Positions 27,417 to 37,126 of a stretch of 64,000 nt of DNA are shown here, in pieces. Within the stretch, counting starts at the first letter, position 1; every line of letters starts with the position of its first letter. The translations under genes were made by a program, and so were the position numbers. The stretch comes from Dysgonomonas sp. 25 (GTDB lineage: Bacteria; Bacteroidota; Bacteroidia; Bacteroidales; Dysgonomonadaceae), in contig NZ_QVMN01000013.1 in assembly GCF_010501075.1 (NCBI RefSeq), positions 1 to 64,000 of the forward strand, given 5' to 3'. Below the pieces are notes generated by a model. That model had not been told where the DNA came from. It was given only the letters and a program-made list of their open reading frames with translations, and did not search any database.

Positions 27417-28928
27417 CTAATATCCGGGGTTTTGAGTCAGGTTCGGATTCTTATCCATTTCTTCCTGAGGAATCGGTAACAGGATCGTTTCCTCTGTCAA
27501 TGGATATTTTATCGTCAACCTGCCCGAATCTCTTGACGGCAATGTATTGACTACGTTTATCACTTTATCGTTGCGCACGAGGTCGAACCAGCGTTGACCT
27601 TCGTAAGCCAGCTCCAAGCGGCGCTCTTTCAATACGGCATCTTTCATCCTGTCTTGCGAACCGGTCACACTACTCGGCAGTCCGGACAATCCCGCTCTGG
27701 TGCGTACCTGATTGACTAAGGCAACAGCTGCCGGTAAATTATTTGTCGCAACATAGGCTTCTGCCTTGAGCAGGAGAATATCTGCCAAGCGCAGTTTGAT
27801 GATACTGTTGAATCGTGAACGGGTTTTATACATAAACGGATAGTGATTGGACGGATAGTAGATACTCCACGATGGTTGTCCCCATACGATAGCTTCGTTC
27901 ATGCGAACCATATCACCTTCGTCTTCGTAAGCTTTTACCAAATCGCGGGATGGTGTCACCCATTTGGCCCAGTTGTATGTACTGCTCGGATCGCACAGGT
28001 CGATACCAAACATCCATGTTACCCAGTTGCCGCTACCTTGCGGATAAACGACTTCGAATATCGATTCGGGCGTGTTACGGTAATTCACATCTGTTTTCGC
28101 AGCATTCACCGAGAACAGATCCGAATAGTTGGGCATAAGTGTAAATCCATCGGCTTCTACAGCTGTGCAGTATTGTATCACCTTGCTATAATCGCGTACC
28201 GGCTTTTCGGCATACACTTTCGCAAGGAGGGCATTTGCCACAGCTTTGGTCAGTTTGAACTTATTTGTATTATCGACCGCAGGCGCATCGAGCGAAGCAT
28301 CCGTAAGGTCTTCGATTATCTGGGCATATACTTCGTCCACAGGGCGGCGTTCAGGGAAGAGGAGCGGATAGATCTCTTCGATATTATCGGCCGTGATTTG
28401 TGGAGTTTCTTCTATCAATACAGGTACTTCTCCCCACAGGCGAACCATTTCAAACATCATCCATGCACGCAGGATTTTGGCTTCTGCCTTCCAATGCTGA
28501 CGTTCGGTTTGGGTGAGTGCCAAATCGGGCACTAAATCCACATTACAGATGATGATATTGGCTGCATTGATATTCTCCAGAAACATTTTCCAGTTACGCA
28601 AAACAATCGTATTGTCCCCATCCTGCGAATGTTGCTCGAGCGAAACAATTCCGTTGCTTGTTCCTCCGGCATAGGCATTGTCTGCCCGCACCTCGGCAAA
28701 TTCCAGATAATCCATATACCACTTTTCCTGTGTATTGTTACCTTGCAGGATGCTGTACATGCCCTCGTACTGCGTCAGCATCTCGGCTCTGGTCGCATAT
28801 TTTATCGAGTCGGAACCTTCTTCGCCTATTATCACTTCGCTGTAATCGGAAATAGGATCTTTGTCTAAGCTGCACGATGCCAGTAGTAAACATCCTGCGG
28901 ATATGCCGTATAATAATATCTTTTTCAT
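27417..28928 (-). CDS. SusD-like starch/glycan-binding lipoprotein
   Basis: 503 residues from ATG 28928 (lipobox LLLASC, Cys19). Contains the RagB/SusD TPR-like helical N-terminal half and the C-terminal signature LAYEGQRWFDLVRNDKVI, ending near LLPIPQEEMDKNPNLTQNPGY, which is typical of SusD. It caps the adjacent SusC channel and binds oligosaccharide at the outer membrane. The stop of SusC abuts its leader directly, so the two are cotranscribed. Confidence 0.95.
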   Translation of the reverse strand: MKKILLYGISAGCLLLASCSLDKDPISDYSEVIIGEEGSDSIKYATRAEMLTQYEGMYSILQGNNTQEKWYMDYLEFAEVRADNAYAGGTSNGIVSLEQHSQDGDNTIVLRNWKMFLENINAANIIICNVDLVPDLALTQTERQHWKAEAKILRAWMMFEMVRLWGEVPVLIEETPQITADNIEEIYPLLFPERRPVDEVYAQIIEDLTDASLDAPAVDNTNKFKLTKAVANALLAKVYAEKPVRDYSKVIQYCTAVEADGFTLMPNYSDLFSVNAAKTDVNYRNTPESIFEVVYPQGSGNWVTWMFGIDLCDPSSTYNWAKWVTPSRDLVKAYEDEGDMVRMNEAIVWGQPSWSIYYPSNHYPFMYKTRSRFNSIIKLRLADILLLKAEAYVATNNLPAAVALVNQVRTRAGLSGLPSSVTGSQDRMKDAVLKERRLELAYEGQRWFDLVRNDKVINVVNTLPSRDSGRLTIKYPLTEETILLPIPQEEMDKNPNLTQNPGY

Positions 28929-28940
28929 AATGTGATTCAA

Positions 28941-31931
28941 TTAAAATTCAACGTTTAACCCGAATATGAATGTCTTAACCTGTGGATACGTTCCCCAGTC
29001 GATACCTTGCACGCGGGCATCACCGCCCCATTGGTTTACTTCGGGATCGAAACCTGAATAATCGGTAATTGTATATAAGTTTTGTGCTGTGATGTATGGC
29101 TGTATTCTGCCGATACCTAATTTTTTCAGCTTGTTATTCTGGATGTTGTAAGAGAGTGTCACGGTTTTCAGGCGAACATACGAACCGTCTTCTACCCATC
29201 TGGTAGATGCTTTGATGTTGTCCGTACCGCTTGTTGCGCGTGGCATATTGGTGATTTGTCCCGGGATTTTCCAGCGATCTCTTACCTTAGTCGATTGGTT
29301 GCGTGTATGATACATACCTTCCGTTTCGATACGGGATGCATTGTAAATATCGTTTCCGTACGAACCTGTGATGAAGATTCCCAAATTGAAATTCTTATAA
29401 GAGAAATTATTTGTCAGACCGAATGTGAAATCAGGATTCGGATCGCCGATATAGGTTTTATCGCTCGATGTAATCTTCCCATTTCCGTCTAAATCTCTAT
29501 AAATAATATCTCCTGTTTCGGGATCAACTCCTTCGCTGATGAATCCCCAGAATTTGCCCAACGGCTGACCTTCTGCCATGCGAACGACTTTCTCGTTTGT
29601 ACCTTCGGATGTAGAAGCGTAATAGTAAACCTTTTGCAGGCTGAGTTTGGTTACCTTATTGCGGTTGAATGAGATATTGAACTGCGTATCCCAAGAGAAC
29701 AATCCTGTCAGGTTTTTGCTATCTACGGAGAACTCGAACCCTTTATTTTCCATTTTTCCCTCATTGCGATAGATATTCCCGATAGACGATGTTGCCGGAA
29801 GTGGCACATCCATCAACAGGTCGGTTGTCTTTTTGTAGTAAGCATCCGCAGCAAATGTCAGGCGTCCGTTGAGGACAGTCAGGTCGAGACCGATATTTGT
29901 CTGAGTTGTTGTTTCCCATGTCAAATCAGGGTTGGAAAAGCTCGACGGTTTCAGCGTAATCATTGCATTTGCCTTACCATCTTCCCACCAATTCTGGCGG
30001 GTTATGCTGTATTTCTGCAAATAACCATAGTCCGATATACCGGCCTGATTACCTGTTTGTCCCCATCCTCCGCGAAGCTTGAGATCGTCCAGCCAAGTAG
30101 ATGTTCCACTCATAAATTCCTCTGCCGAGATTCTCCATCCGGCTGAAAGAGAAGGGAAATATCCCCAACGTTTGCCGGGTGCAAGCTTGGACGAACCGTC
30201 GGCACGGAAGTTGGCCGTGAACAGGTATTTGCTATCGTAGTTGTAAGAAACTCTACCCAGATAAGACATGATAGCCCAATCGGAAGCGGTAGTTCCATTG
30301 CCTTGCGAAACCTTGTTACCGGCATTCAGTGTTTTAATATCTGATCCCAAGAAGTGTGTCGCTGTCTGGTAGCTTTGATTCCATGTAGATCTGGTACTGG
30401 ATGTACCTCCCAACAAGGAAAGGTTATGTTTCCCGATTTTCTTGTCGTAAGTAAGTATATTGTCGAATATGAGGATAGTACTCAACGATCGTGTATCTGT
30501 TGCCTGTCCGTATTGCTCGCGGCCATAGTCTGTCTTGATAGGATCTAACCATGTGGTTGAGTTATAATAAACCCGGTCGATTGTGAAACTCGATTTGAAT
30601 TTCAACTCGGGTGTGAAAGTGAACAAAGCCGAACCGCTACCCATGAAACGGTTGTTTTTGCTTTTGTTATCAGCCGTACGCGACATATTCGCCACCGGAT
30701 GCGTGAGGTTAGCACCGTAGAAATTGTTGTAGTACCAGCCTTCGTGTCCCGGGGTTTCGTCCCAGATAGGAGCATATTTAGGCGTACCTATCACCGAGAG
30801 TACTACCCCTGCCCGGTTGGCTCCTTGTCCCGAGATAATACCGTTCGACGAGTAATCGGAATAGGAGAGGTTAGCATTCACTGTCAGCCATTTTTTTACC
30901 TGGTTTTCCAGATTGGCTCTGAAGTTATAGCGTTTGAAGTAAGAAACTTTTATCACACCTGCATCTCTTGTATAACCTCCCGAGACATGATATTTCATTT
31001 TGTCGGTCGAACTCGAAATAGATAACTGGTAATTCTGGTTAGTTCCTGTGCGGAATGTTTCGTCGAACCAGTCGGTCCGATCTGTCAGGCCGTCAGGCAC
31101 TTTTATCATTCCTATTTCGTCCATCAATTCTTTGTATTCGGCCGTGTTCAGCGAGTTCATTCTCTTTGCTACTTTGGATATACCCAGATAAGAAGTGAAA
31201 GAGATTTTGGCTTCGCCTGTCGCTCCCCCTTTTGTGGTGATGATTACCACCCCGTTTGCCGCTCTCGAACCGTAGATAGCAGCAGAAGAGGCATCCTTCA
31301 ATATCTGCATGGTTTCGATATCGGTAGGTGCAAGCGAACCGATGTCTGTTGTAGGTACTCCGTCTACCACATACAAAGGGTCATTACTTGCGCTGATCGA
31401 GGTATTACCACGGATTCTCACGACCATTTCGGCACCGGGTACACCACTCGGCTGTATTACCGATACTCCGGCAGCCTTTCCTTGTATAGCAGCGGCGGCG
31501 CTTGTCACCGGACGCTCGTATATATCTTTGGTATCTACCGAAGATACGGCAGTCGTTACGTCGGCGCGACGCTGTGTCCCGTAGCCGATTACCACAACTT
31601 CGTCGAGTTGCTTATCCGCTTCTTTCATTCTTATGTCTATGCGATTGCTGTTGACGCGGACTTCCTGTGTTTCGAATCCGACATAGCTGAATGTCAACGT
31701 TGTCCCTTGCGGAACAGAGATAGAATATTTTCCATCCAAATCTGTCGATGTACCGTTCGAAGTGCCTTTTTGTGCAACGGTAACACCAATCAGCGTTTCT
31801 CCCGATACTGCATCTATAACAGTACCCTCAACCTGCATATTATCTTGTGCGTATATGGGTATAGACACCATAAACGCAAATAACATGCACAAACTTAGAA
31901 AGAGTTGTTTTTTCAGAACGTAGTGCTTCAT
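28941..31931 (-). CDS. SusC-like TonB-dependent glycan transporter
   Basis: 996 residues with a signal peptide (cleavage near IPIYAQ), a carboxypeptidase-regulatory-like domain (about residues 33-110), the SusC plug signature VVVIGYGTQRRADVTTAVSS, a plug with VRIRGNTSISASNDPLYVVDGVPT, and a C-terminal barrel ending TFIFGLNVEF. Imports oligosaccharides with SusD across the outer membrane using TonB energy. First gene of the leftward glycan locus, downstream of the DUF6377-type regulator. No obvious TAnnTTTG box was found in its leader. Confidence 0.95.
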   Translation of the reverse strand: MKHYVLKKQLFLSLCMLFAFMVSIPIYAQDNMQVEGTVIDAVSGETLIGVTVAQKGTSNGTSTDLDGKYSISVPQGTTLTFSYVGFETQEVRVNSNRIDIRMKEADKQLDEVVVIGYGTQRRADVTTAVSSVDTKDIYERPVTSAAAAIQGKAAGVSVIQPSGVPGAEMVVRIRGNTSISASNDPLYVVDGVPTTDIGSLAPTDIETMQILKDASSAAIYGSRAANGVVIITTKGGATGEAKISFTSYLGISKVAKRMNSLNTAEYKELMDEIGMIKVPDGLTDRTDWFDETFRTGTNQNYQLSISSSTDKMKYHVSGGYTRDAGVIKVSYFKRYNFRANLENQVKKWLTVNANLSYSDYSSNGIISGQGANRAGVVLSVIGTPKYAPIWDETPGHEGWYYNNFYGANLTHPVANMSRTADNKSKNNRFMGSGSALFTFTPELKFKSSFTIDRVYYNSTTWLDPIKTDYGREQYGQATDTRSLSTILIFDNILTYDKKIGKHNLSLLGGTSSTRSTWNQSYQTATHFLGSDIKTLNAGNKVSQGNGTTASDWAIMSYLGRVSYNYDSKYLFTANFRADGSSKLAPGKRWGYFPSLSAGWRISAEEFMSGTSTWLDDLKLRGGWGQTGNQAGISDYGYLQKYSITRQNWWEDGKANAMITLKPSSFSNPDLTWETTTQTNIGLDLTVLNGRLTFAADAYYKKTTDLLMDVPLPATSSIGNIYRNEGKMENKGFEFSVDSKNLTGLFSWDTQFNISFNRNKVTKLSLQKVYYYASTSEGTNEKVVRMAEGQPLGKFWGFISEGVDPETGDIIYRDLDGNGKITSSDKTYIGDPNPDFTFGLTNNFSYKNFNLGIFITGSYGNDIYNASRIETEGMYHTRNQSTKVRDRWKIPGQITNMPRATSGTDNIKASTRWVEDGSYVRLKTVTLSYNIQNNKLKKLGIGRIQPYITAQNLYTITDYSGFDPEVNQWGGDARVQGIDWGTYPQVKTFIFGLNVEF

Positions 31932-32151
31932 AGTTTTCTGATCTTAGTTAGTTAATATTTTTTGAGGTCAAACCTGGAATTGGTTAAGTAAGAAAGATTA
32001 ACGAATCCCCCAGCAATTTCAAAATTAATTTCATGCGTCTCCCGTTTTTTTATATTCCAAAAAAAAGTACCAAATAAAAAACGCAAATATCACATAAACA
32101 GATATTTGCGTTTTCGATTGGGAGAAAAAAAGTACTAAATCATGTATATTT

Positions 32152-33783
32152 TCAGTCGTTCTTTCGCTGGATTGTTCCTATCTTTTTTACCATTTCTTCG
32201 AAATCATCTCTCGAAACAGATGCTTTATTCCGCACCTTCGTCCGGTAATTATAGACAGTGCGCAATGAGTAGCGCAAGAAGTGCGCTATCTTGACACTAT
32301 CGGTAATGCCTAAACGAATCAATGCGAAAATGCGTAGCTCCGTATTCAGCAACTCACCCTTTTTGGGGAATATCTGTTCCTCTTTTTCCAGTAAAGCATT
32401 GAAATCGGCGACAAAGGTAGGATACAGGTTGAGGAAGATAGCATCGAAATTTTTATATAATTCCTCCAATTCATTTTCGACGATAGTAGTCGATTTTAAG
32501 CTTTTGAATAGTTCGTCGAGCTGGTTATTGGCCGCTTTCTTATTCAGCGTTTTCCGGTAATCTTCCAGCTTGTCGATATAGGCTGAACACAAGTCAAAGA
32601 AATGGGCGATATATTCCTCCTTGATCGTATTGGTTTCCTGTAAGTCATTGTTTACCTTCAGCAGATCGTTGTTCAACTCGTTCAATTTCAGATTAGTATG
32701 ATACAATTCCTTCCGGATACGTGCTACCCGCTTCATCTGCTTATACACATATGTGATACCGACGATGAGAAGCGCCGACAAGATGCTGATGAGTATCAAA
32801 TACTTTTGCAATTCCGATTTCTGTTTTTTCTCTTTTGCCTGATAAGAAGCATTTATTATCGGGTAAAACGCCGATGCTTCCACCGCACGATACCTTACAT
32901 TACAGAAGACTGCATCGTCGACTGCCGATTGAATGAATTTATAGGCCTGATCGATATCGCCCATTTCGTAATAAAGCAGAGCCAGGCTTTGAAGTGAAGC
33001 ATTGTCTTTCAGGCAATTCTTAATATCGGCAATGGCGGAAATGGTAAAATACGTTCTCTGCAATTCGGTGTTCTTATCATTCTTATACATATATCCCAGA
33101 AGATAAGCGATTGTACCTCTTTCCTCATTCTTATCCGTTGTTTCGTTTAGCAAGTCCAAGAGTACAGCCTCGGCTTCTTCCCGCTTTCCTTCATACAGGA
33201 TTTTTGTTGCATACGAAACCTGATACTTCATCGAACCTTTATCCAACAACAGCAACATAGAATCTCTGTAATATTCACTCTTTTTGTAATAGGTATAGCT
33301 ATTGTTGCTTTGGCCGTAATGGCTGCAGAAAGCCCCGTAGGTTTCGTAATAATCCGCCATAAGAGAATCGGGTAAATTCTTCCTTTCGATATTCTCCAGA
33401 ATATCCTTTGATTCTATATACAGCCCCGAGGTAGAATATAGCCAAGCCAGTTGTACATCGGCTTTGAACTTCAATTCTTTATTATTTATTTGAACCGCCA
33501 GTTTCTGATTTTCCAACATATAATATACCGCCGAGTCGGACCGGTATTTTTTATATTCGTTGTATAGCTTCTCATTCAAATCATAAGTCTGGAGCGGCGA
33601 AAGGCTTCCTATTGTCAATAATTGCCTGAGGTTGTTTATGCTTTGTCTTTTCTCTTCTATGTAAAGGTCTTTATTCTCCATCACTTTATCCAAGTATATT
33701 GTCAGGGAGTCTTTTTTATTGTATGAATACGAAAAGGTGGTACATAATGAAGAGAATATGATCAACAGTAAGTATTTTTTCAT
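32152..33783 (-). CDS. Membrane-bound TPR/HTH regulator (DUF6377 type)
   Basis: 543 residues from ATG 33783; the longer frame to 33984 lacks a signal peptide. N-terminal signal sequence, tetratricopeptide-like helices (residues about 60-340), one transmembrane segment (ILISILSALLIVGITYVYK, about residues 345-365), a coiled coil (KLNELNNDLLKVNNDLQ), then a C-terminal helical region with a LuxR-like HTH (LIRLGITDSVKIAHFLRYSLRTVYNYRTKVRNK). This architecture couples an extracytoplasmic sensor directly to DNA binding. It lies just upstream of and codirectional with the SusC operon, so it probably regulates it (inference). Confidence 0.85.
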   Translation of the reverse strand: MKKYLLLIIFSSLCTTFSYSYNKKDSLTIYLDKVMENKDLYIEEKRQSINNLRQLLTIGSLSPLQTYDLNEKLYNEYKKYRSDSAVYYMLENQKLAVQINNKELKFKADVQLAWLYSTSGLYIESKDILENIERKNLPDSLMADYYETYGAFCSHYGQSNNSYTYYKKSEYYRDSMLLLLDKGSMKYQVSYATKILYEGKREEAEAVLLDLLNETTDKNEERGTIAYLLGYMYKNDKNTELQRTYFTISAIADIKNCLKDNASLQSLALLYYEMGDIDQAYKFIQSAVDDAVFCNVRYRAVEASAFYPIINASYQAKEKKQKSELQKYLILISILSALLIVGITYVYKQMKRVARIRKELYHTNLKLNELNNDLLKVNNDLQETNTIKEEYIAHFFDLCSAYIDKLEDYRKTLNKKAANNQLDELFKSLKSTTIVENELEELYKNFDAIFLNLYPTFVADFNALLEKEEQIFPKKGELLNTELRIFALIRLGITDSVKIAHFLRYSLRTVYNYRTKVRNKASVSRDDFEEMVKKIGTIQRKND

Positions 33784-33829
33784 ATCATTTAGGGTTAACG
33801 AATGGTAGTAAGACAAATTTGTTGTAATA

Positions 33830-33837
33830 CAAATATA
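33830..33837 (-). promoter_or_regulatory. Putative -7 box for the DUF6377-type regulator
   Basis: TATATTTG fits TAnnTTTG, 46 bp upstream of the chosen start, and supports the start at 33783. Confidence 0.5.
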
Positions 33838-34753
33838 AGACTTGATTGCAAAAATATTACTATTGGAGCAAAGTTTAACTAAGAATCGGATTTTATCTAC
33901 CCTGTTTTTAGTCAATTCACATCTTAAATTTTTCATTAAAGGATGGTGTAGCCAAATATTGGGAAAAGGGTTTACATGAACCATTGATAGATGAAGCTAC
34001 TTTTTACCGGGTGCAGAATGTTCTTGATGGTAGAGTAATAAAAACTAATCCTAAGTATAGTAAGAAAAGGGAAGATTTATACCTCAGAGACTTTCTTAAA
34101 TGCCCTATCTGTGGGCGCAAACTAACAGGTAGCCCCTCTAAAGGAAATGGGGGTGTTTACAGCTATTATCATTGTGGTAACTCAGGTCATACTTCATTTA
34201 GAGCAGATGAAGCACATAACGAGTTTATAAAGCTATTGTACACATTCAAACCAAAGCAAGAGGTCGCAGATTTGTATGTAGAGATATTGAAAGATGTATC
34301 GAGGGAGCGTAAAGGTGGTTTTAAGGACACGGCAAAGTCCATAACTCCACAAAAGAAACCCTTGAAGCCAAACTTATCACTCTACAAGACAAATGGCTTG
34401 ACGGTAAAACAAATGATAGTGATTACCATTCTATGAAAGAACGCATAGAGAAACAAATATGTGAACTAAAGCATGAAAGGGAACAAGTATTGTCCATTGA
34501 TACCAATTTTGACAGTAAATTAGATTTTGGATTGAATCTGTTATCAAACCTTGATAAGTTCTTTGATTTAATGGATGTTGAGACGAAATATTATCTAATA
34601 GGTTTGATATTTCCCGAAAAACTGCAATTTCAGAAAAATCAATATCAAACCACGAAAATCAATGAGTTCGTAAATACGATTCTTAGTGACAATGCGGGAT
34701 ACAGAACAAAAATAAAACGACTGACTTCTATTTCTGAAAGTCAGTCGCATCAA

Positions 34754-34767
34754 GTGATCCCGCTGGG
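34754..34767. repeat. Probable attachment site: 14-bp copy of the tRNA-Lys 3' end
   Basis: GTGATCCCGCTGGG is identical to 45043-45056, the 3' end of tRNA-Lys plus one base. It lies inside the tail of the recombinase frame. The pair brackets a 10.3-kb AT-rich segment rich in accessory genes. Confidence 0.7.
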
Positions 34768-34807
34768 TTCACAACTTTTATCTCGTAATTGTAGAATAAC
34801 CAATCAT

Positions 34808-35509
34808 TTAGATTATTCGAAAAGGTTCAAACCTAGTTAAGTTTGTTTTCCGTAGTTCTTTGAGTAAAATTAGGTAAATATTTTGGTTTCGATAATTGTA
34901 CCTAAATTCGCACTCTTTTATATGTAAACAGAATGTGTGTTTGTGTACACCTCTGAACTTCGCCAAGCGAACTTTGCAAAGCCCCCAGAAGTTCTCGATT
35001 CCATTAATATGGTTTTGTCCATCGGCAAATTCGTTCTCGCCATGCTTGACCCGATAATGCTTTTTGTACCCATAATTCACAAGCCCGTCGTAGGTCTTGA
35101 AACCATCGGAATATATGACCGCATCAGTGTCGGCTTTGCCTTTAATAATAGGCAATAGCTCACTCACAGAGCAGTTTTTGACGATTTGGGTGTAAACCTT
35201 ATCACCTCGTTTGAGCATTCCGAAAACCGGGATCTTGCCTTTGGCTCCTCGTCCTCGGACTCCGCGTACACGACGCGCTCCGAAATAACTCTCATCGAGT
35301 TCGACCTCGCCGTTTGTGAAAGGACTTTCAGCTTCACAAAGAGAGGCGATGCGAACACGTAACTTATTGTAAATATTGTTTATTGTGTCCTGATTTAATC
35401 CCGTAAATTCAGCGACTTTTTTTGCCTCAATATCAAGGCAAAAAAGTCGTAAAATCAATCGAAATTTACGATCAGAAATCTGCGACCGAAAATAATACTT
35501 GTTACTCAT
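34808..35509 (-). CDS. IS1595-family (ISXO2-like) transposase
   Basis: 233 residues. Contains the ISXO2-like DDE/DDN catalytic core: VELDESYFGARR (first Asp), AVIYSDGFKTYDGLV (second Asp) and HINGIENFWGLCKVRLAKFRG (third acidic/Asn position). N-terminal helices (LFCLDIEAKKVAEFTGLNQDT) resemble an HTH. Oddly, the frame crosses the left inverted repeat and ends 16 bp outside the element, so its last residues (PFRII) and stop codon come from target DNA. The start lies 34 bp inside the right end. Confidence 0.93.
   Translation of the reverse strand: MSNKYYFRSQISDRKFRLILRLFCLDIEAKKVAEFTGLNQDTINNIYNKLRVRIASLCEAESPFTNGEVELDESYFGARRVRGVRGRGAKGKIPVFGMLKRGDKVYTQIVKNCSVSELLPIIKGKADTDAVIYSDGFKTYDGLVNYGYKKHYRVKHGENEFADGQNHINGIENFWGLCKVRLAKFRGVHKHTFCLHIKECEFRYNYRNQNIYLILLKELRKTNLTRFEPFRII
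34816..34823. repeat. Left 8-bp target duplication of the IS1595 element
   Basis: TTCGAAAA directly precedes the left inverted repeat; the same 8 bases follow the right inverted repeat at 35562-35569. Confidence 0.95.
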
Positions 35510-35561
35510 TAAGCCAAAGATAGTTAAATAACTTTTATCGTTACTTAACTAGGTTTGAACC
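34824..35561 (-). mobile_element. IS1595-family insertion sequence, intact
   Basis: 738 bp bounded by perfect 18-bp inverted repeats, GGTTCAAACCTAGTTAAG at 34824-34841 and its complement at 35544-35561, with an 8-bp target duplication TTCGAAAA, as typical for IS1595. It carries one transposase gene. It interrupts the last codons of the recombinase remnant. Confidence 0.95.
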
Positions 35562-35569
35562 TTCGAAAA
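35562..35569. repeat. Right 8-bp target duplication of the IS1595 element
   Basis: TTCGAAAA, the partner of 34816-34823. Confidence 0.95.
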
Positions 35570-35713
35570 AATAGACGGTAACGAATTGGTAACGATTTAT
35601 TTTTTATCCTTTTTGTCCATTCTGACTTCATATTGTCCGCTAAACAATACAGGTTCAAAACTACATATAATCGACCAATTTTCCAAATATCTGATTATGA
35701 ATATTCTAATTTT

Positions 35714-35765
35714 TTAGTGTAAAGTGCAAGCTTATCTATATATAGATACTTGCACTTTACACTAA
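35714..35765. promoter_or_regulatory. Large perfect palindrome upstream of the Fic gene
   Basis: TTAGTGTAAAGTGCAAG at 35714-35730 is repeated inverted and perfect at 35749-35765, with an inner palindrome TATCTATATATAGATA. It lies about 80 bp before the Fic gene. It could be an operator or a remnant inverted repeat; function inferred only from position. Confidence 0.55.
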
Positions 35766-35793
35766 TTATCTCCGCATTTTTTGCGGAGATAAT
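35765..35793. promoter_or_regulatory. 12-bp inverted repeat upstream of the Fic gene
   Basis: ATTATCTCCGCA at 35765-35776 and TGCGGAGATAAT at 35782-35793 form a perfect dyad followed by a further half-like TGCCGCA. It is a good candidate operator for the winged-helix tail of the Fic protein (autoregulation, inference). Confidence 0.55.
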
Positions 35794-35846
35794 TGCCGCA
35801 TTTAAAAAATTAATGATTATTTTTACAATAACAAAAAACAAAAGAA

Positions 35847-36929
35847 ATGTTTATTCATCGACATACAGATTGGAATAATTTCACATGGGATAATGCTCGA
35901 TTAACATCTTTACTGGGAAATGTTCGTTATCTTCAAGGAAAGATATTAGGCCGAATGGAGAGTCTTGGATTCTCTTTGAGAGAAGAAGCTATGTTGACGA
36001 CTTTAACATTAGATGTACTTAAGTCCACAGAAATAGAAGGTGAAATTCTTAACAGGGAGCAAGTCCGTTCTTCTATTGCCCGTCGCTTAGGTATGGAAAT
36101 CGGAGGAGTAGTGGCTTCCTCTCGCAATGTGGACGGAGTAGTGGAAATGATGCTTGACGCAACTCAAAACTACCAGTCTCCTTTGACTGAAGAACGGTTA
36201 TTTGGATGGCATGCTGCATTATTTCCTACTGGTTATAGTGGAATGTACAAAATAGAAGTCGCTCAATATCGAACTGGTGATATGCAGGTTGTTTCTGGAG
36301 CAATGGGAAAAGAAAAAATACACTACCAAGCTCCTGATGCAAAATCCGTTCAAAAAGAGATGAGTATTTTTTTGAATTGGTTGAATAACAATAAATCAAC
36401 CGATCCTGTAATCAAGGCTGCTATCGCTCACTTTTGGTTTGTTACGATCCACCCGTTTGATGATGGAAACGGAAGAATTACACGAGCTATAACTGATATG
36501 CTTTTGGCTCGTAGTGACAGAACCTCGCAACGTTTTTATAGTATGTCCAATCAGATTCTATCTGAGCGTAAAATATATTATAAAATTCTTGAGAGATCTC
36601 AACGAGGAAATAAAGATATTACCGAATGGTTGAATTGGTTTCTCTCGTGTCTGGAAAGAGCATTGACCAATACTGAAGAACTATTGAATTCTATCTTGAT
36701 AAAAGCTCGATTTTGGGAGAGCCATACCCTTACTATATTAAATGAGCGTCAGAAAATAATGTTGAATAAATTGCTTGACGGTTTTGATGGAAAACTTACA
36801 TCTTCTAAATGGGCTAAAATCACAAAAACATCTTCAGATACAGCTTTAAGAGATATACAGGATTTGGTGTTAAAAGGTATTCTTCGAAAAGAATCGCAAG
36901 GTGCTAATACTAATTATGTGATTAACTGA
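35847..36929 (+). CDS. Fic family protein with DUF4172 and winged-helix tail
   Basis: 360 residues. N-terminal DUF4172-like region (WNNFTWDNARLTSLLGNVRYLQGKILG), inhibitory motif STEIEG at residues 60-65 matching (S/T)xxxE(G/N), Fic core HPFDDGNGR at residues 202-210, and a C-terminal winged helix (SSKWAKITKTSSDTALRDIQDLVLKGIL). Fic enzymes transfer AMP or related groups from nucleotides to protein targets; the N-terminal inhibitory helix keeps it autoinhibited. The wHTH tail and upstream dyads suggest self-regulation. It is likely a stress or selfish accessory gene of the island. Confidence 0.9.
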   Translation: MFIHRHTDWNNFTWDNARLTSLLGNVRYLQGKILGRMESLGFSLREEAMLTTLTLDVLKSTEIEGEILNREQVRSSIARRLGMEIGGVVASSRNVDGVVEMMLDATQNYQSPLTEERLFGWHAALFPTGYSGMYKIEVAQYRTGDMQVVSGAMGKEKIHYQAPDAKSVQKEMSIFLNWLNNNKSTDPVIKAAIAHFWFVTIHPFDDGNGRITRAITDMLLARSDRTSQRFYSMSNQILSERKIYYKILERSQRGNKDITEWLNWFLSCLERALTNTEELLNSILIKARFWESHTLTILNERQKIMLNKLLDGFDGKLTSSKWAKITKTSSDTALRDIQDLVLKGILRKESQGANTNYVIN

Positions 36930-37126
36930 TTATTGCAACAGGACAGATCTCCTTTGAAGATTGTTGAAAGTAGAGTTTTTAAGCATTGATTTATAATAAA
37001 GATAAAGTTTCATTATTGTATTGGTTTTGTTTGCATTATAAATAATAAATAAAATATGGTAACTATATACAAGTTTACATAAACAAATATAAAATATAAG
37101 CCCTGATTGTCGCAGGGCTTTGTTGT

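Larger units (their letters stand above)
33912..34823 (+). pseudogene. Decayed site-specific serine recombinase (C-terminal half)
   Basis: The open frame starts after a stop at 33909 with KDGVAKYWEKGLHEPLIDEATFYRVQN, then a recombinase zinc-ribbon (CPICGRKL ... YYHCGN) and coiled region. The resolvase catalytic domain is absent. A single A is missing in the run at 34351-34354: restoring it joins the first frame to KETLEAKLITLQDKWLDG in the next, which continues through LIFPEKLQFQ. An IS1595 element entered 5 nt before the native stop; without it the protein ends LDYSKK, stop at 35572-35574. The tail at 34754-34767 repeats the 3' end of tRNA-Lys. Not functional. Confidence 0.85.
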
